A DNA stretch of 64,000 nt from Pectobacterium polonicum (GTDB taxonomy: Bacteria; Pseudomonadota; Gammaproteobacteria; Enterobacterales; Enterobacteriaceae). Positions within the stretch are counted from its first letter, which is position 1; every line of letters begins with the position of its first letter. A program made the translations under genes and the position numbers. Below the pieces are notes generated by a model that saw nothing but the letters and a program-made list of their open reading frames with translations, was not told the origin of the DNA and searched no databases. The DNA lies in the NCBI RefSeq assembly GCF_005497185.1, contig NZ_RJTN01000011.1:1-64000 (forward strand), written 5' to 3'. This document shows, in pieces, positions 41,034 through 49,298 of the stretch.

Positions 41034-42377
41034 ATGGCACAAATCGTATCTCTGGCAAGTTTTCTTGATTCTGTTCAACAACGCGATCCGCATCAGCCTG
41101 AATTTCTACAGGCCGTTAATGAAGTCCTTTCCACGCTGTGGCCTTTTCTGGAGCAGAACCCTCACTATGCGGATTACAGCCTGCTGGAACGATTAGTGGA
41201 ACCGGAACGTGTGATTCAGTTTCGCGTGGCGTGGACAGATGACAAAGGTCAGGTACAGGTAAACCGCGCCTGGCGTGTCCAGTTCAGCTCTGCGATCGGG
41301 CCGTACAAAGGTGGTATGCGTTTCCACCCGTCCGTTAACCTGTCGATTCTGAAATTCCTTGGATTCGAGCAGACGTTCAAGAATGCGTTGACGACGCTGC
41401 CAATGGGCGGTGGTAAAGGGGGTTCAGACTTTAATCCGAAAGGGAAAAGCCAGGGCGAAGTCATGCGTTTCTGTCAGGCACTGATGACGGAACTGTATCG
41501 TCATCTGGGCGCGGATACGGACGTTCCGGCGGGTGACATCGGCGTGGGGGGGCGTGAAGTTGGCTTCATGACCGGCATGATGAAGAAACTGACTAACAAC
41601 ACCGCATGTGTCTTCACCGGCAAAGGGTTGTCGTTCGGCGGTAGTCTGATTCGTCCTGAAGCGACGGGTTACGGTCTGATTTACTTCACGGAAGCGATGT
41701 TGAAACGCCATGGCCTGGGCTTTGAAGGGATGCGAGTTGCGGTGTCCGGTTCCGGTAATGTGGCGCAGTACGCGATTGAAAAAGCGATGGAGCTGGGTGC
41801 GCGTGTGGTCACGGCATCGGATTCCAACGGCACGGTAGTGGATGAGAACGGGTTTACCCCAGAGAAACTGGCGCTGCTGGAAGAGATCAAAAATAAACGC
41901 TATGGCCGCGTGGAAGATTACGCGCGTGAAGCGAAGCTGACCTATCTGGCAGGTAAAACGCCGTGGGAAGTACCGGTAGACATCGCGCTGCCGTGTGCGA
42001 CGCAGAATGAGCTGGATCTGCCAGCGGCGCAGACGCTGATTGCTAACGGTGTGAAAGCCGTGGCAGAAGGTGCCAACATGCCAACCACCATCCCTGCGAC
42101 CGACGCGTTCCTGGATGCGGGCGTGCTGTTTGCGCCGGGCAAAGCAGCCAACGCAGGCGGCGTGGCGACATCCGGGCTGGAAATGGCGCAGAACGCGGCA
42201 CGTTTGGGCTGGAAAGCCGAGAAGGTGGATGCGCGTCTGCATCACATCATGTTGGATATTCACAATGCCTGCGTCCAGTACGGCGGTGAAGATAGCCAGA
42301 CGAACTATGTACGCGGAGCCAACGTAGCGGGCTTTGTCAAAGTGGCCGATGCAATGCTGGCGCAGGGCGTTGTTTAA
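41034..42377 (+). CDS. gdhA: NADP-specific glutamate dehydrogenase
   Basis: 447 residues. It makes glutamate from 2-oxoglutarate, ammonia and NADPH, the low-energy route when ammonia is plentiful, complementing GlnA found earlier in this window. The catalytic lysine lies in PMGGGKGGSDFNP, the PAGDIGVGGREVG block is intact, and the cofactor fold is VAVSGSGNVAQYA. Length equals E. coli GdhA (447). The leader is ~100 nt long and a terminator follows. In E. coli gdhA is elsewhere on the chromosome, so its place next to uspA is lineage-specific. Confidence 0.97.
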   Translation: MAQIVSLASFLDSVQQRDPHQPEFLQAVNEVLSTLWPFLEQNPHYADYSLLERLVEPERVIQFRVAWTDDKGQVQVNRAWRVQFSSAIGPYKGGMRFHPSVNLSILKFLGFEQTFKNALTTLPMGGGKGGSDFNPKGKSQGEVMRFCQALMTELYRHLGADTDVPAGDIGVGGREVGFMTGMMKKLTNNTACVFTGKGLSFGGSLIRPEATGYGLIYFTEAMLKRHGLGFEGMRVAVSGSGNVAQYAIEKAMELGARVVTASDSNGTVVDENGFTPEKLALLEEIKNKRYGRVEDYAREAKLTYLAGKTPWEVPVDIALPCATQNELDLPAAQTLIANGVKAVAEGANMPTTIPATDAFLDAGVLFAPGKAANAGGVATSGLEMAQNAARLGWKAEKVDARLHHIMLDIHNACVQYGGEDSQTNYVRGANVAGFVKVADAMLAQGVV

Positions 42378-42402
42378 CGGATGATGGTTTAACGCATAAT
42401 GT

Positions 42403-42440
42403 AGTCAAAGCGCCTGTATTTGCAGGTGCTTTGACTTTTT
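42403..42440 (+). terminator. Terminator after gdhA
   Basis: AGTCAAAGCGCCTG / CAGGTGCTTTGACT stem of 14 bp with one mismatch, loop TATTTG, then TTTTT. Confidence 0.92.
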
Positions 42441-42566
42441 ACTTATTTATCTAAGTTTTAGCGACATTTCTTGCTGGACACCGCTTCCCGCCTTTCTTTA
42501 TCTTAATCAGCATTGTGTATCGGTAGTTTTCTGGTACAACCCGTTCTCTTCAAGGCTTACACCATT

Positions 42567-43880
42567 GTGAAAATCAAACATCTTCCTTTCGATCAGAATC
42601 GTAATGGCTGGTCGGCAGATCTCGCCGATAAACCTATCTATCCGCAGCAGCGGGGGAAAACAACGGCGGACTGGCTGGTGATCGGTGCGGGCTATGCGGG
42701 GATTGCTTTTGCACAGCGTTTGGCTGAACAGCGCCCAGATAAGCATATTATCCTGCTGGATGCGGGAGAAATTGGCGACAATGCCTCCGGGCGTAACTCC
42801 GGTTTCGTCATCGATTTGCCGCACAACATCGGCAGCTCGACGGCTGAGCTGGAAAAAGCGGCGGCTTATCGTCGTCTGTTGCAGTCCGGCGTGGCGCATC
42901 TGAAAGAGAAGGTGGATCGCCATGCTATCGCGTGTGACTGGAGCGTGGCGGGGAAATATCACTGTGCCGTCAGTCCGACGTTCGACGGTCTGATCGATAC
43001 TTATGTCCGTGAATTGAACGATCTTGGCGAATCTTATCAGGTGGTGGAAAAAGACGAACTTGCGCGCCGCTTAGGCACGTCTTTCTATCATCGCGCTGTG
43101 TATACGCCCAATTGTATTTTGTTAAACCCGGCGGCGCTGGTGGTCGGGCTGGTGGCGAATCTGCCGAAGAACGTGACGGTTTACGCCCATTCACCCGCGC
43201 TGAATATCGAGACGGGGCCGCGCATTCGTGTGGAAACGCCCTATGGCGAGATTCAGGCAGAGAAGCTGATGATGGCGATTAACGGCGCAGCGCGCGGCCT
43301 GCCGTTGTTCAAGGGGCGGGTGTTTGCCGTGGCGACCTTTGCGACACTGACAGAGCCGCTGAATGCGGAACAGATAGCACGAATGGGTGACATGCCAGAT
43401 TGGGGGCTGACGCCGGTCAATGCACTGGCCAGTGCGACGCTGCGCTATACGCGCGACCATCGCTTCCTGATTCGGGAGCATGTGAGATTTACGCCGGAAC
43501 TCGTCAACAGCGCGGTAGAAACCGGACGCCACGCGCGTCGCCATGCTGCTATTTTTGCCCGCATGTTCCCGCAGTTGAGTGATGTGAAGATGGCACATAC
43601 CTGGTCAGGGCTGATTAGCGTCACGCGCAACGGTGCGCCAATTTGGGGACAGTTAAGCGACAATGTTTACGCGTCCGCAGGCTGTAACGGTGCGGGGCTA
43701 TCGAAGCAAACTGCTGCCGGGCATATTCTGGCGGATCTGGCGTTAGGTGAAGACAATCCGTTGATTGGTGATATGCAGTCGCTCGGACAGGCAAACTACC
43801 TGCCGCCACGCCCTTTCCTGGATGTCGGCGTGAACGGCTACCTGACGAGCGAACGCTGGAAAGCCCGAAGTGAGAGATAG
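42567..43880 (+). CDS. FAD-dependent oxidoreductase (DAO family)
   Basis: 437 residues from a GTG. A D-amino-acid-oxidase-like flavoenzyme, probably oxidising an amino acid or amine. The FAD fold WLVIGAGYAGIAFAQ starts near residue 36 and is followed by LLDAGEIGDNASGRNSGF, as in the YgaF/PuuB/glycine-oxidase group. The C-terminal GCNGAGLSKQTAAG flavin-contact motif is intact. Substrate is not predictable. There is no signal peptide. A TTG 18 codons upstream opens the frame, but the conserved part begins with VKIKHLPFDQN. It stands alone 190 nt after gdhA, separated by a terminator; a link with glutamate or amine metabolism is only positional. Confidence 0.8.
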   Translation: MKIKHLPFDQNRNGWSADLADKPIYPQQRGKTTADWLVIGAGYAGIAFAQRLAEQRPDKHIILLDAGEIGDNASGRNSGFVIDLPHNIGSSTAELEKAAAYRRLLQSGVAHLKEKVDRHAIACDWSVAGKYHCAVSPTFDGLIDTYVRELNDLGESYQVVEKDELARRLGTSFYHRAVYTPNCILLNPAALVVGLVANLPKNVTVYAHSPALNIETGPRIRVETPYGEIQAEKLMMAINGAARGLPLFKGRVFAVATFATLTEPLNAEQIARMGDMPDWGLTPVNALASATLRYTRDHRFLIREHVRFTPELVNSAVETGRHARRHAAIFARMFPQLSDVKMAHTWSGLISVTRNGAPIWGQLSDNVYASAGCNGAGLSKQTAAGHILADLALGEDNPLIGDMQSLGQANYLPPRPFLDVGVNGYLTSERWKARSER

Positions 43881-43949
43881 CAGTTTTGCTGATCGTTGGA
43901 AAACCTCTTCGTAGAGTGAAAACGGTGATAATGGAATAGAAGAGTAAAG

Positions 43950-44085
43950 CGTCCGCGCCAGGGACAAAGGCGTTAGGAACGCCTTTGAACGTCGCTTGCG
44001 ACGGCCCTGAAAGGGTGAATCTCAGGGATGAGATTCATATCCGCGCGGCTCGAGCTTACAGGGATGTACTTGCAGCGTCTTTACG
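43950..44085. repeat. Cluster of short hairpins with AGGGA-type loops
   Basis: Three perfect hairpins stand in a row: AAAGGCGTT-AGG-AACGCCTTT (43966-43986), CGTCGC-TT-GCGACG (43990-44003) and GAATCTC-AGGGAT-GAGATTC (44017-44036). A weaker TTACA-GGGA-TGTA follows at 44056-44068. The loop word AGG(GA) recurs. The cluster lies between two convergent genes and looks like an interspersed repeat, not a simple terminator: no T-run follows. Confidence 0.6.
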
Positions 44086-44143
44086 ATCTATCCATTATCA
44101 CCGCTGCACTTTGTCTACTACCCAGATTCCCGCAAGGTGTCGG

Positions 44144-46039
44144 TTAGTTAATCGCCGCGATAATCGTGAGTTGATCGTTCAGCCGCTGTTTGGTCAATGT
44201 GTTGGTGGTGCTGTCGCGCTGTTGCGTCAGTTCCGCCACGCGCTTTTCCCTTTGCGCAGCATCCGGTAGCAGCAACGACTTCACGTTGATGGATTGCACA
44301 TTGCTGTAGCGGCCATCGTCTGAGGCTGGTACGCTGATTTTTCCGCTGTTGAGCAGCGATTCGACGATGCTGCGCTCGCGCTCATAGCCTTGCAATCCCG
44401 CCAGTTTCCAGCGCTGTGGCACCGTACCCTCGTATTGGCCTTTTTTCACCTCAGTTAAATAGCGAATGGTCAGGTTACGAATCGTACCCGCTTCTTCGCC
44501 ATATTCCACTTTGGTGTCCGACAGTACCGGGAACTGCATACCTTCCAGCACACCGCCTTTCTGCGTCAGGTGACCCATACGGTAGCTGTTCATGCCCAGA
44601 CGGATCGGCATGTCATCGGTAACTGGCGTACCGTTATTCATTTTCAGATCGGTAATACGCTGTCCGGTGGGCTTCGTCAGGTCGATGGTGTACGTCACGC
44701 CGTCGAAGAAGTCATTGGTGGAATACTTGGACGCGCGGCGCTGCGGATTGAAGCTGTAAGTCACATCGCCATCTTGCAGTTGGTTGAAGTAACCCGCTGA
44801 CCATTCCATGTATTTCTTCAGTTCTTTTCCGGTAAGTTGGTAAACCGTGATCTCGCCGCCAGCGTATTGATAGTTAAAGGCGATGTCTTTTGCGGCAATG
44901 GTGCCGACGTTCAGCTTAGGGCGATCGTTATCAATTTGCAGCGCGATAATTTGCGCTTTGGGGGCGTAATGACGGCTGGCTTCCTGGAACAGGGCGCTGA
45001 TACCGGTGTCCTGCACGTGTACCTGAGGAATGCCTTTCACGACATCTTGCGGCACCAGATCGTGTCCCAGGAGTTGCGCAATTGGGCGGTTGGCGTTGGC
45101 GCGTAGGGTGTTGTGATAAGGTTCGTAGATATCTTCCATCTTGCGGTCAGAATCCACGTCCTTAATCGAATAGGTATAGCTGTCTTTGTTGATCAGCACG
45201 TATTTACCGTTCTGCTGTTCAAACTGTAAATCGATGCGCGACAGTGCGCGGCCATATCTGTCCGGTTCGGTGACGATCACGCCATTAATCACCTCTTTAT
45301 CCACTTTTACGTGCATATGACCCGCGACAATGGCAGCTAATTCAGGGTTCCCACGGGCAATATCACCGACGCCAGTACCCGGTCGCTGATTCTCGTTATC
45401 GATGCCCATATGGGCGACCAGCACGATGGCATCCACTTTGCCATGGATTTGCTGGATAACGGTTTTTACCGCCCCGACGGGATCGGTGAAATTCAGTCCC
45501 TTCACGCGGTCAGTGCCTTTGGCGAACTCCGCGGTCATCGGTGTATCCATACCGATGATGCCAATCTTCACGCCCTGCCGTTCGACTATTTTATAGGCCG
45601 GTAGGTAAGGTTTACCGCTTTCCCAAAAAATGTTGCCCGCCAGCGCGGTGCCTTTGAACTGGTCAAGCGAGGTGGAAAGCACGTTCAGACCGAAATCGAA
45701 CTCGTGGTTACCCATCACCCAGACGTCATAATTCATGGCGTTAAAACCAAGCATCATCGGGCTGGTTTTGTCATTTTTGAAGGTTTCGACAAAGTTGCCC
45801 TGAATGGTGTCACCCGCATCAACCAGAATCACATTCGGCTGCTGCGCACGGACTTTATGCACCTGTGTGGCGATCTGACTCAGGCTGCCAGCCATGTTGG
45901 CGGTGTCGGTGGCGTAATCCCAGGGAACAAAGGTGCCATGCAGGTCTGATGTCCCCAGAATCGTAATATTGACGGGTTCTTGAGCGGCCATAGCAGAAGT
46001 ACTCAAACAAAGCAGAAGTGACAAAAGCGTTTTTTTCAT
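44144..46039 (-). CDS. Periplasmic 5'-nucleotidase / 2',3'-cyclic phosphodiesterase family protein
   Basis: 631 residues. Signal peptide 1-18 (MKKTLLSLLLCLSTSAMA) indicates periplasmic location. The calcineurin-like metallophosphatase domain shows all five blocks: GTSDLHG, DAGDTIQG, MGNHEFD, VLVAHMG and AGHMH. A 5_nucleotid_C substrate domain follows (about 320-560, ELKKYMEWSAGYF). It differs from classic UshA and CpdB in length and sequence, so the exact substrate (nucleotides or cyclic nucleotides, for salvage) is open. The last ~45 residues form a charged helical tail (LLLPDAAQREKRVAELTQQR). Not linked to neighbours. Confidence 0.85.
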   Translation of the reverse strand: MKKTLLSLLLCLSTSAMAAQEPVNITILGTSDLHGTFVPWDYATDTANMAGSLSQIATQVHKVRAQQPNVILVDAGDTIQGNFVETFKNDKTSPMMLGFNAMNYDVWVMGNHEFDFGLNVLSTSLDQFKGTALAGNIFWESGKPYLPAYKIVERQGVKIGIIGMDTPMTAEFAKGTDRVKGLNFTDPVGAVKTVIQQIHGKVDAIVLVAHMGIDNENQRPGTGVGDIARGNPELAAIVAGHMHVKVDKEVINGVIVTEPDRYGRALSRIDLQFEQQNGKYVLINKDSYTYSIKDVDSDRKMEDIYEPYHNTLRANANRPIAQLLGHDLVPQDVVKGIPQVHVQDTGISALFQEASRHYAPKAQIIALQIDNDRPKLNVGTIAAKDIAFNYQYAGGEITVYQLTGKELKKYMEWSAGYFNQLQDGDVTYSFNPQRRASKYSTNDFFDGVTYTIDLTKPTGQRITDLKMNNGTPVTDDMPIRLGMNSYRMGHLTQKGGVLEGMQFPVLSDTKVEYGEEAGTIRNLTIRYLTEVKKGQYEGTVPQRWKLAGLQGYERERSIVESLLNSGKISVPASDDGRYSNVQSINVKSLLLPDAAQREKRVAELTQQRDSTTNTLTKQRLNDQLTIIAAIN

Positions 46040-46190
46040 TATGTCATCTTAGTGTCATAAAAGGTGATAGCGCGAAATTATGCGATTTGCTTCCCATTTG
46101 TGCTACAGACTTTGCAAAAGCAGCGTAGGAAATGCGAAGCAGGCTAAGTTTTTAGCCGCCGACACACGTAGCATCGGCGGCGCGAAGGGA

Positions 46191-46937
46191 TCAGGCGGGA
46201 AGATAGAAGTCGAAGCGGTGGCTTTTGGTTTCCAGCATGGACTGTGCTGGTACGCCAGCTAGCGGCGGCGCATAGTCTGGTCGCTTCACCACGACGCGTT
46301 TCTTTGCCAGTGCGCGTGCGGGTTCCAGCAGCGCATCGGCGTCGTCATCCGCACCCACCAGCGACTGAAATACCCGCATCTCTTTCTTCACCAGCGCGCT
46401 CTTTTGTTTGTGTGGGAACATCGGATCGAGGTAAACCACATCCGGTGGCGGCGTGATATCGCGCAGCGCGGTCATACTCGACGCGTGCAGCAGCGTCAGC
46501 CGCTCTCGTAGCCATGGGCCAATCTCTGCGTCCTGATAACCACGTTGCAATCCGTCGTCCAGCAGGGCTGCAACCACCGGATTGCGCTCCACCATGCGTA
46601 CGTGGCAGCCTAATGCCGCCAGCACAAAGGCATCGCGCCCTAGCCCGGCTGTCGCATCCACGACATCCGGCAGGTAATCTTTTTTGATACCGACGGCTTT
46701 AGCGACAGCCTCGCCGCGTCCGCCGCCAAAGCGACGGCGATGTGCCATCGTCCCGGCAACGAAATCGACGAAGATAGCGCCGAGCTTCGGTTCATCCTGC
46801 TTGCGCAGTTCCAGACGTTCCGCTGTCAGCACCAGCGCCATGGCCGCATCGGGATCGGAAACCAGCCCCCAGCGTGCTGCCAGAGAAGATAAGGCGCCAC
46901 TATCGGCACCTTCTTCTGCGATTAAGCAGATGCTCAT
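46191..46937 (-). CDS. rsmJ: 16S rRNA (guanine(1516)-N(2))-methyltransferase RsmJ
   Basis: 248 residues. Methylates G1516 of 16S rRNA. The SAM site is [18 protein letters not shown], and the catalytic motif is YLDPMFPHK (a DPPY-like variant). The N-terminal [11 protein letters not shown] segment is typical of YhiQ proteins. The ATG overlaps the prlC stop (ATGA), so it is translationally coupled as the second gene of prlC-rsmJ, same as in E. coli. A GCCGCCGA / TCGGCGGC hairpin at 46157-46183 follows the gene without a T-run. Confidence 0.96.
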   Translation of the reverse strand: MSICLIAEEGADSGALSSLAARWGLVSDPDAAMALVLTAERLELRKQDEPKLGAIFVDFVAGTMAHRRRFGGGRGEAVAKAVGIKKDYLPDVVDATAGLGRDAFVLAALGCHVRMVERNPVVAALLDDGLQRGYQDAEIGPWLRERLTLLHASSMTALRDITPPPDVVYLDPMFPHKQKSALVKKEMRVFQSLVGADDDADALLEPARALAKKRVVVKRPDYAPPLAGVPAQSMLETKSHRFDFYLPA

Positions 46938-48976
46938 CCTTTGATGCCGTAATGCGCAAGCATGGCATCCAACTGCGGTTCACGGCCACGGAAGCGTTTG
47001 AACAGCTCCATCGGCTCTTCGGAACCGCCGCGCGTCAGGATGCTATCCAGGAATGACTGACCGGTTTCGCGGTTGAAGATACCTTCTTGCTCGAAGCGGG
47101 AGTAAGCATCCGCCGCCAGCACGTCGGCCCACAGATAGCTGTAGTAGCCTGCGGCATAACCGCCTGCAAAGATGTGGCTGAAGGCGTGTGGGAAGCGGCC
47201 CCAGCTTGGGCTGGGCACCACGGCCACCTGCGCTTTGATTTCAGCCAGCGTCGGCAGAACCTGTGCGCCTTTTGCAGGATCAAACTCTGCATGTAGGCGG
47301 AAATCGAACAGACCGAACTCCAACTGACGCAGAATGAACAGCGCGGCCTGATAGTTTTTCGCCGCCAGCATTTTATCCAGCAGTTCCTGCGGCAGCGGTT
47401 CACCGGTTTCGTGGTGGCCGGAGATAAAGGCCAACGCTTCCGGCTCCCAGCACCAGTTTTCCATGAACTGGCTCGGTAATTCGACTGCATCCCACGGTAC
47501 GCCGTTGATGCCCGCGACACCGGCGGTATCGATCTGGGTCAACATGTGGTGCAGGCCGTGACCGAATTCGTGGAACAGCGTGGTGACTTCGTCGTGGGTG
47601 AACAGCGCGGGTTTGCCGTTGACCGGGCGGTTGAAGTTACAGACCAGATAGGCGACCGGTTTTTGCAACTCGCCATTGCCTTTGCGTAGTTTACCCGCGC
47701 AGTCGTCCATCCAGGCACCACCGCGTTTGTGTTCACGAGCGTATAAATCGAGGTAAAAACTGCCGCGCAGTTCACCGCTTTCATCGAACAGATCGAAAAA
47801 GCGAACATCTGGGTGCCACACATCGACATCTTTACGCTCTTTCGCTGTAATGCCGTAAATGCGTTTAACCACTTCAAACAGACCGTTCACCGCGCGATTT
47901 TCCGGGAAATACGGTCGCAGTTGCTCATCGCTGATGGAATACCGATGCTGCTTCTGCTGTTCGCTATAGTAGGTGATATCCCAGGCCTGTAATTCGTCCA
48001 CGCCATAGTGTTCTTTGGCGAAGGCGCGCAGCTGCGCGAGTTCTTCTTCAGCCTGTGGACGGGCGCGTTTCGCCAGATCGGTCAGGAAGTCGAGTACCTG
48101 CTGCGGGTTTTCTGCCATTTTGGTTGCCAGCGACTTGTGTGCGTAGCTGTCGAAGCCCAGCAACTGTGCCAGCTCGTGACGCAGCGCCAGCGCTTCCGCC
48201 ATAATGTCGCTGTTGTCCCATTTGCCCGCGTTTGGCCCCTGATCGGAAGCTCGCGTGCCGAAGGCGCGGTACATCTCTTCACGTAGTGCCTGATTGGTGC
48301 AGTAGGTCATCACCGGCAGATAGCTCGGGATATCCAGCGTCAGCAGCCAGCCCTCTTGCTCCTTGGCTTCTGCCTGCGCTTTGGCTGCTGCCAGCGCACT
48401 TTCCGGCATGCCATCCATCTCGGTGACGTCGGTAATCAGTTTGCTCCAGCCCATCGTGGCATCCAGCACGTTGTTGCTGTACTGCGAGCCGAGTTCAGAC
48501 AGACGAGCGGAAATTTCGCCGTAGCGTTTCTGTTTTTCCGGCGACAGGCCAATACCGGACAGTTCAAAATCGCGCAGCGCGTTATCAACGGATTTCTTCT
48601 GCGCCACGCTCAGCGTGGCGTAGTGTTCACCGTCACGCAGGCTGCGGTAGGCCTGATACAACCCGGCGTGTTGACCAACCCAGGTGCTGTGCTCAGATAA
48701 CAGCGGTAGACATTGTTCATAAGCACCGCGCAGCTCTGGGCTGTTTTTCACCGCATTCAGATGGCTAATGGGGGAAAAGATGCGGCTAAGACGATCGTCG
48801 CTGTCTGCCAGCGTCTGACACAGATTATCCCACGTAAATGGCCCCGCTTGAGCGACCACCCGCTCTACCGTCTTACGGCATTCATCCAGCGCATCTTTCA
48901 CTGCTGGGACAATATCTTCCGTTTTAATGCTGGAGAACGGGGGCAGGGTAAATGAGGTCAGTAATGGATTCGTCAT
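46934..48976 (-). CDS. prlC: Oligopeptidase A
   Basis: 680 residues, equal to E. coli PrlC. An M3 zinc metallopeptidase (thimet oligopeptidase family) degrading short peptides, including cleaved signal peptides, in the cytoplasm. The zinc site H469-E-F-G-H473 and the downstream ligand region [17 protein letters not shown] are intact. The frame is open 23 codons further upstream, but [15 protein letters not shown] is the conserved start at 48976. The 322-nt region between this gene and the divergent receptor gene holds no supportable gene. Confidence 0.97.
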   Translation of the reverse strand: MTNPLLTSFTLPPFSSIKTEDIVPAVKDALDECRKTVERVVAQAGPFTWDNLCQTLADSDDRLSRIFSPISHLNAVKNSPELRGAYEQCLPLLSEHSTWVGQHAGLYQAYRSLRDGEHYATLSVAQKKSVDNALRDFELSGIGLSPEKQKRYGEISARLSELGSQYSNNVLDATMGWSKLITDVTEMDGMPESALAAAKAQAEAKEQEGWLLTLDIPSYLPVMTYCTNQALREEMYRAFGTRASDQGPNAGKWDNSDIMAEALALRHELAQLLGFDSYAHKSLATKMAENPQQVLDFLTDLAKRARPQAEEELAQLRAFAKEHYGVDELQAWDITYYSEQQKQHRYSISDEQLRPYFPENRAVNGLFEVVKRIYGITAKERKDVDVWHPDVRFFDLFDESGELRGSFYLDLYAREHKRGGAWMDDCAGKLRKGNGELQKPVAYLVCNFNRPVNGKPALFTHDEVTTLFHEFGHGLHHMLTQIDTAGVAGINGVPWDAVELPSQFMENWCWEPEALAFISGHHETGEPLPQELLDKMLAAKNYQAALFILRQLEFGLFDFRLHAEFDPAKGAQVLPTLAEIKAQVAVVPSPSWGRFPHAFSHIFAGGYAAGYYSYLWADVLAADAYSRFEQEGIFNRETGQSFLDSILTRGGSEEPMELFKRFRGREPQLDAMLAHYGIKG

Positions 48977-49298
48977 GGTGCCGTCCTGATAAGTGTGGGT
49001 GATCTCGTTGCCGGTAAGTGGAGTCTGTTGAAGAGAGACCGGCAAAGCGCATATTTATTGCGTATTAATCACTAAGATGAGGTCAAGTGCCGCGAAAATC
49101 AATGGTGGAGCCGGTGCTCCTCGTGACCAAAGGTGCATTTTTCCATCATAAATAAGCGCCCAAACATTATCTGAACACGGTTCTTAACGCTGTGCTAAAT
49201 ACGTGTCCCTGAAATTTTTTGCTATTTTTCTGCCCGATTTCGTTTTTCGCGTGACCTACCTGATGTGTCTTTTTTTTCAATATTTCAGGGGAATGACA

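Noticed and set aside
46157-46183. GCCGCCGA/TCGGCGGC hairpin after rsmJ as a terminator
   Set aside because: No T-run on either strand; could be a REP-like or mRNA 3' stabilising hairpin, evidence too thin to call.
44144-49045. Long plus-strand frames opposite the nucleotidase, rsmJ and prlC
   Set aside because: They are shadows of GC-rich coding sequence on the minus strand with no start signals or homology that I recognise.
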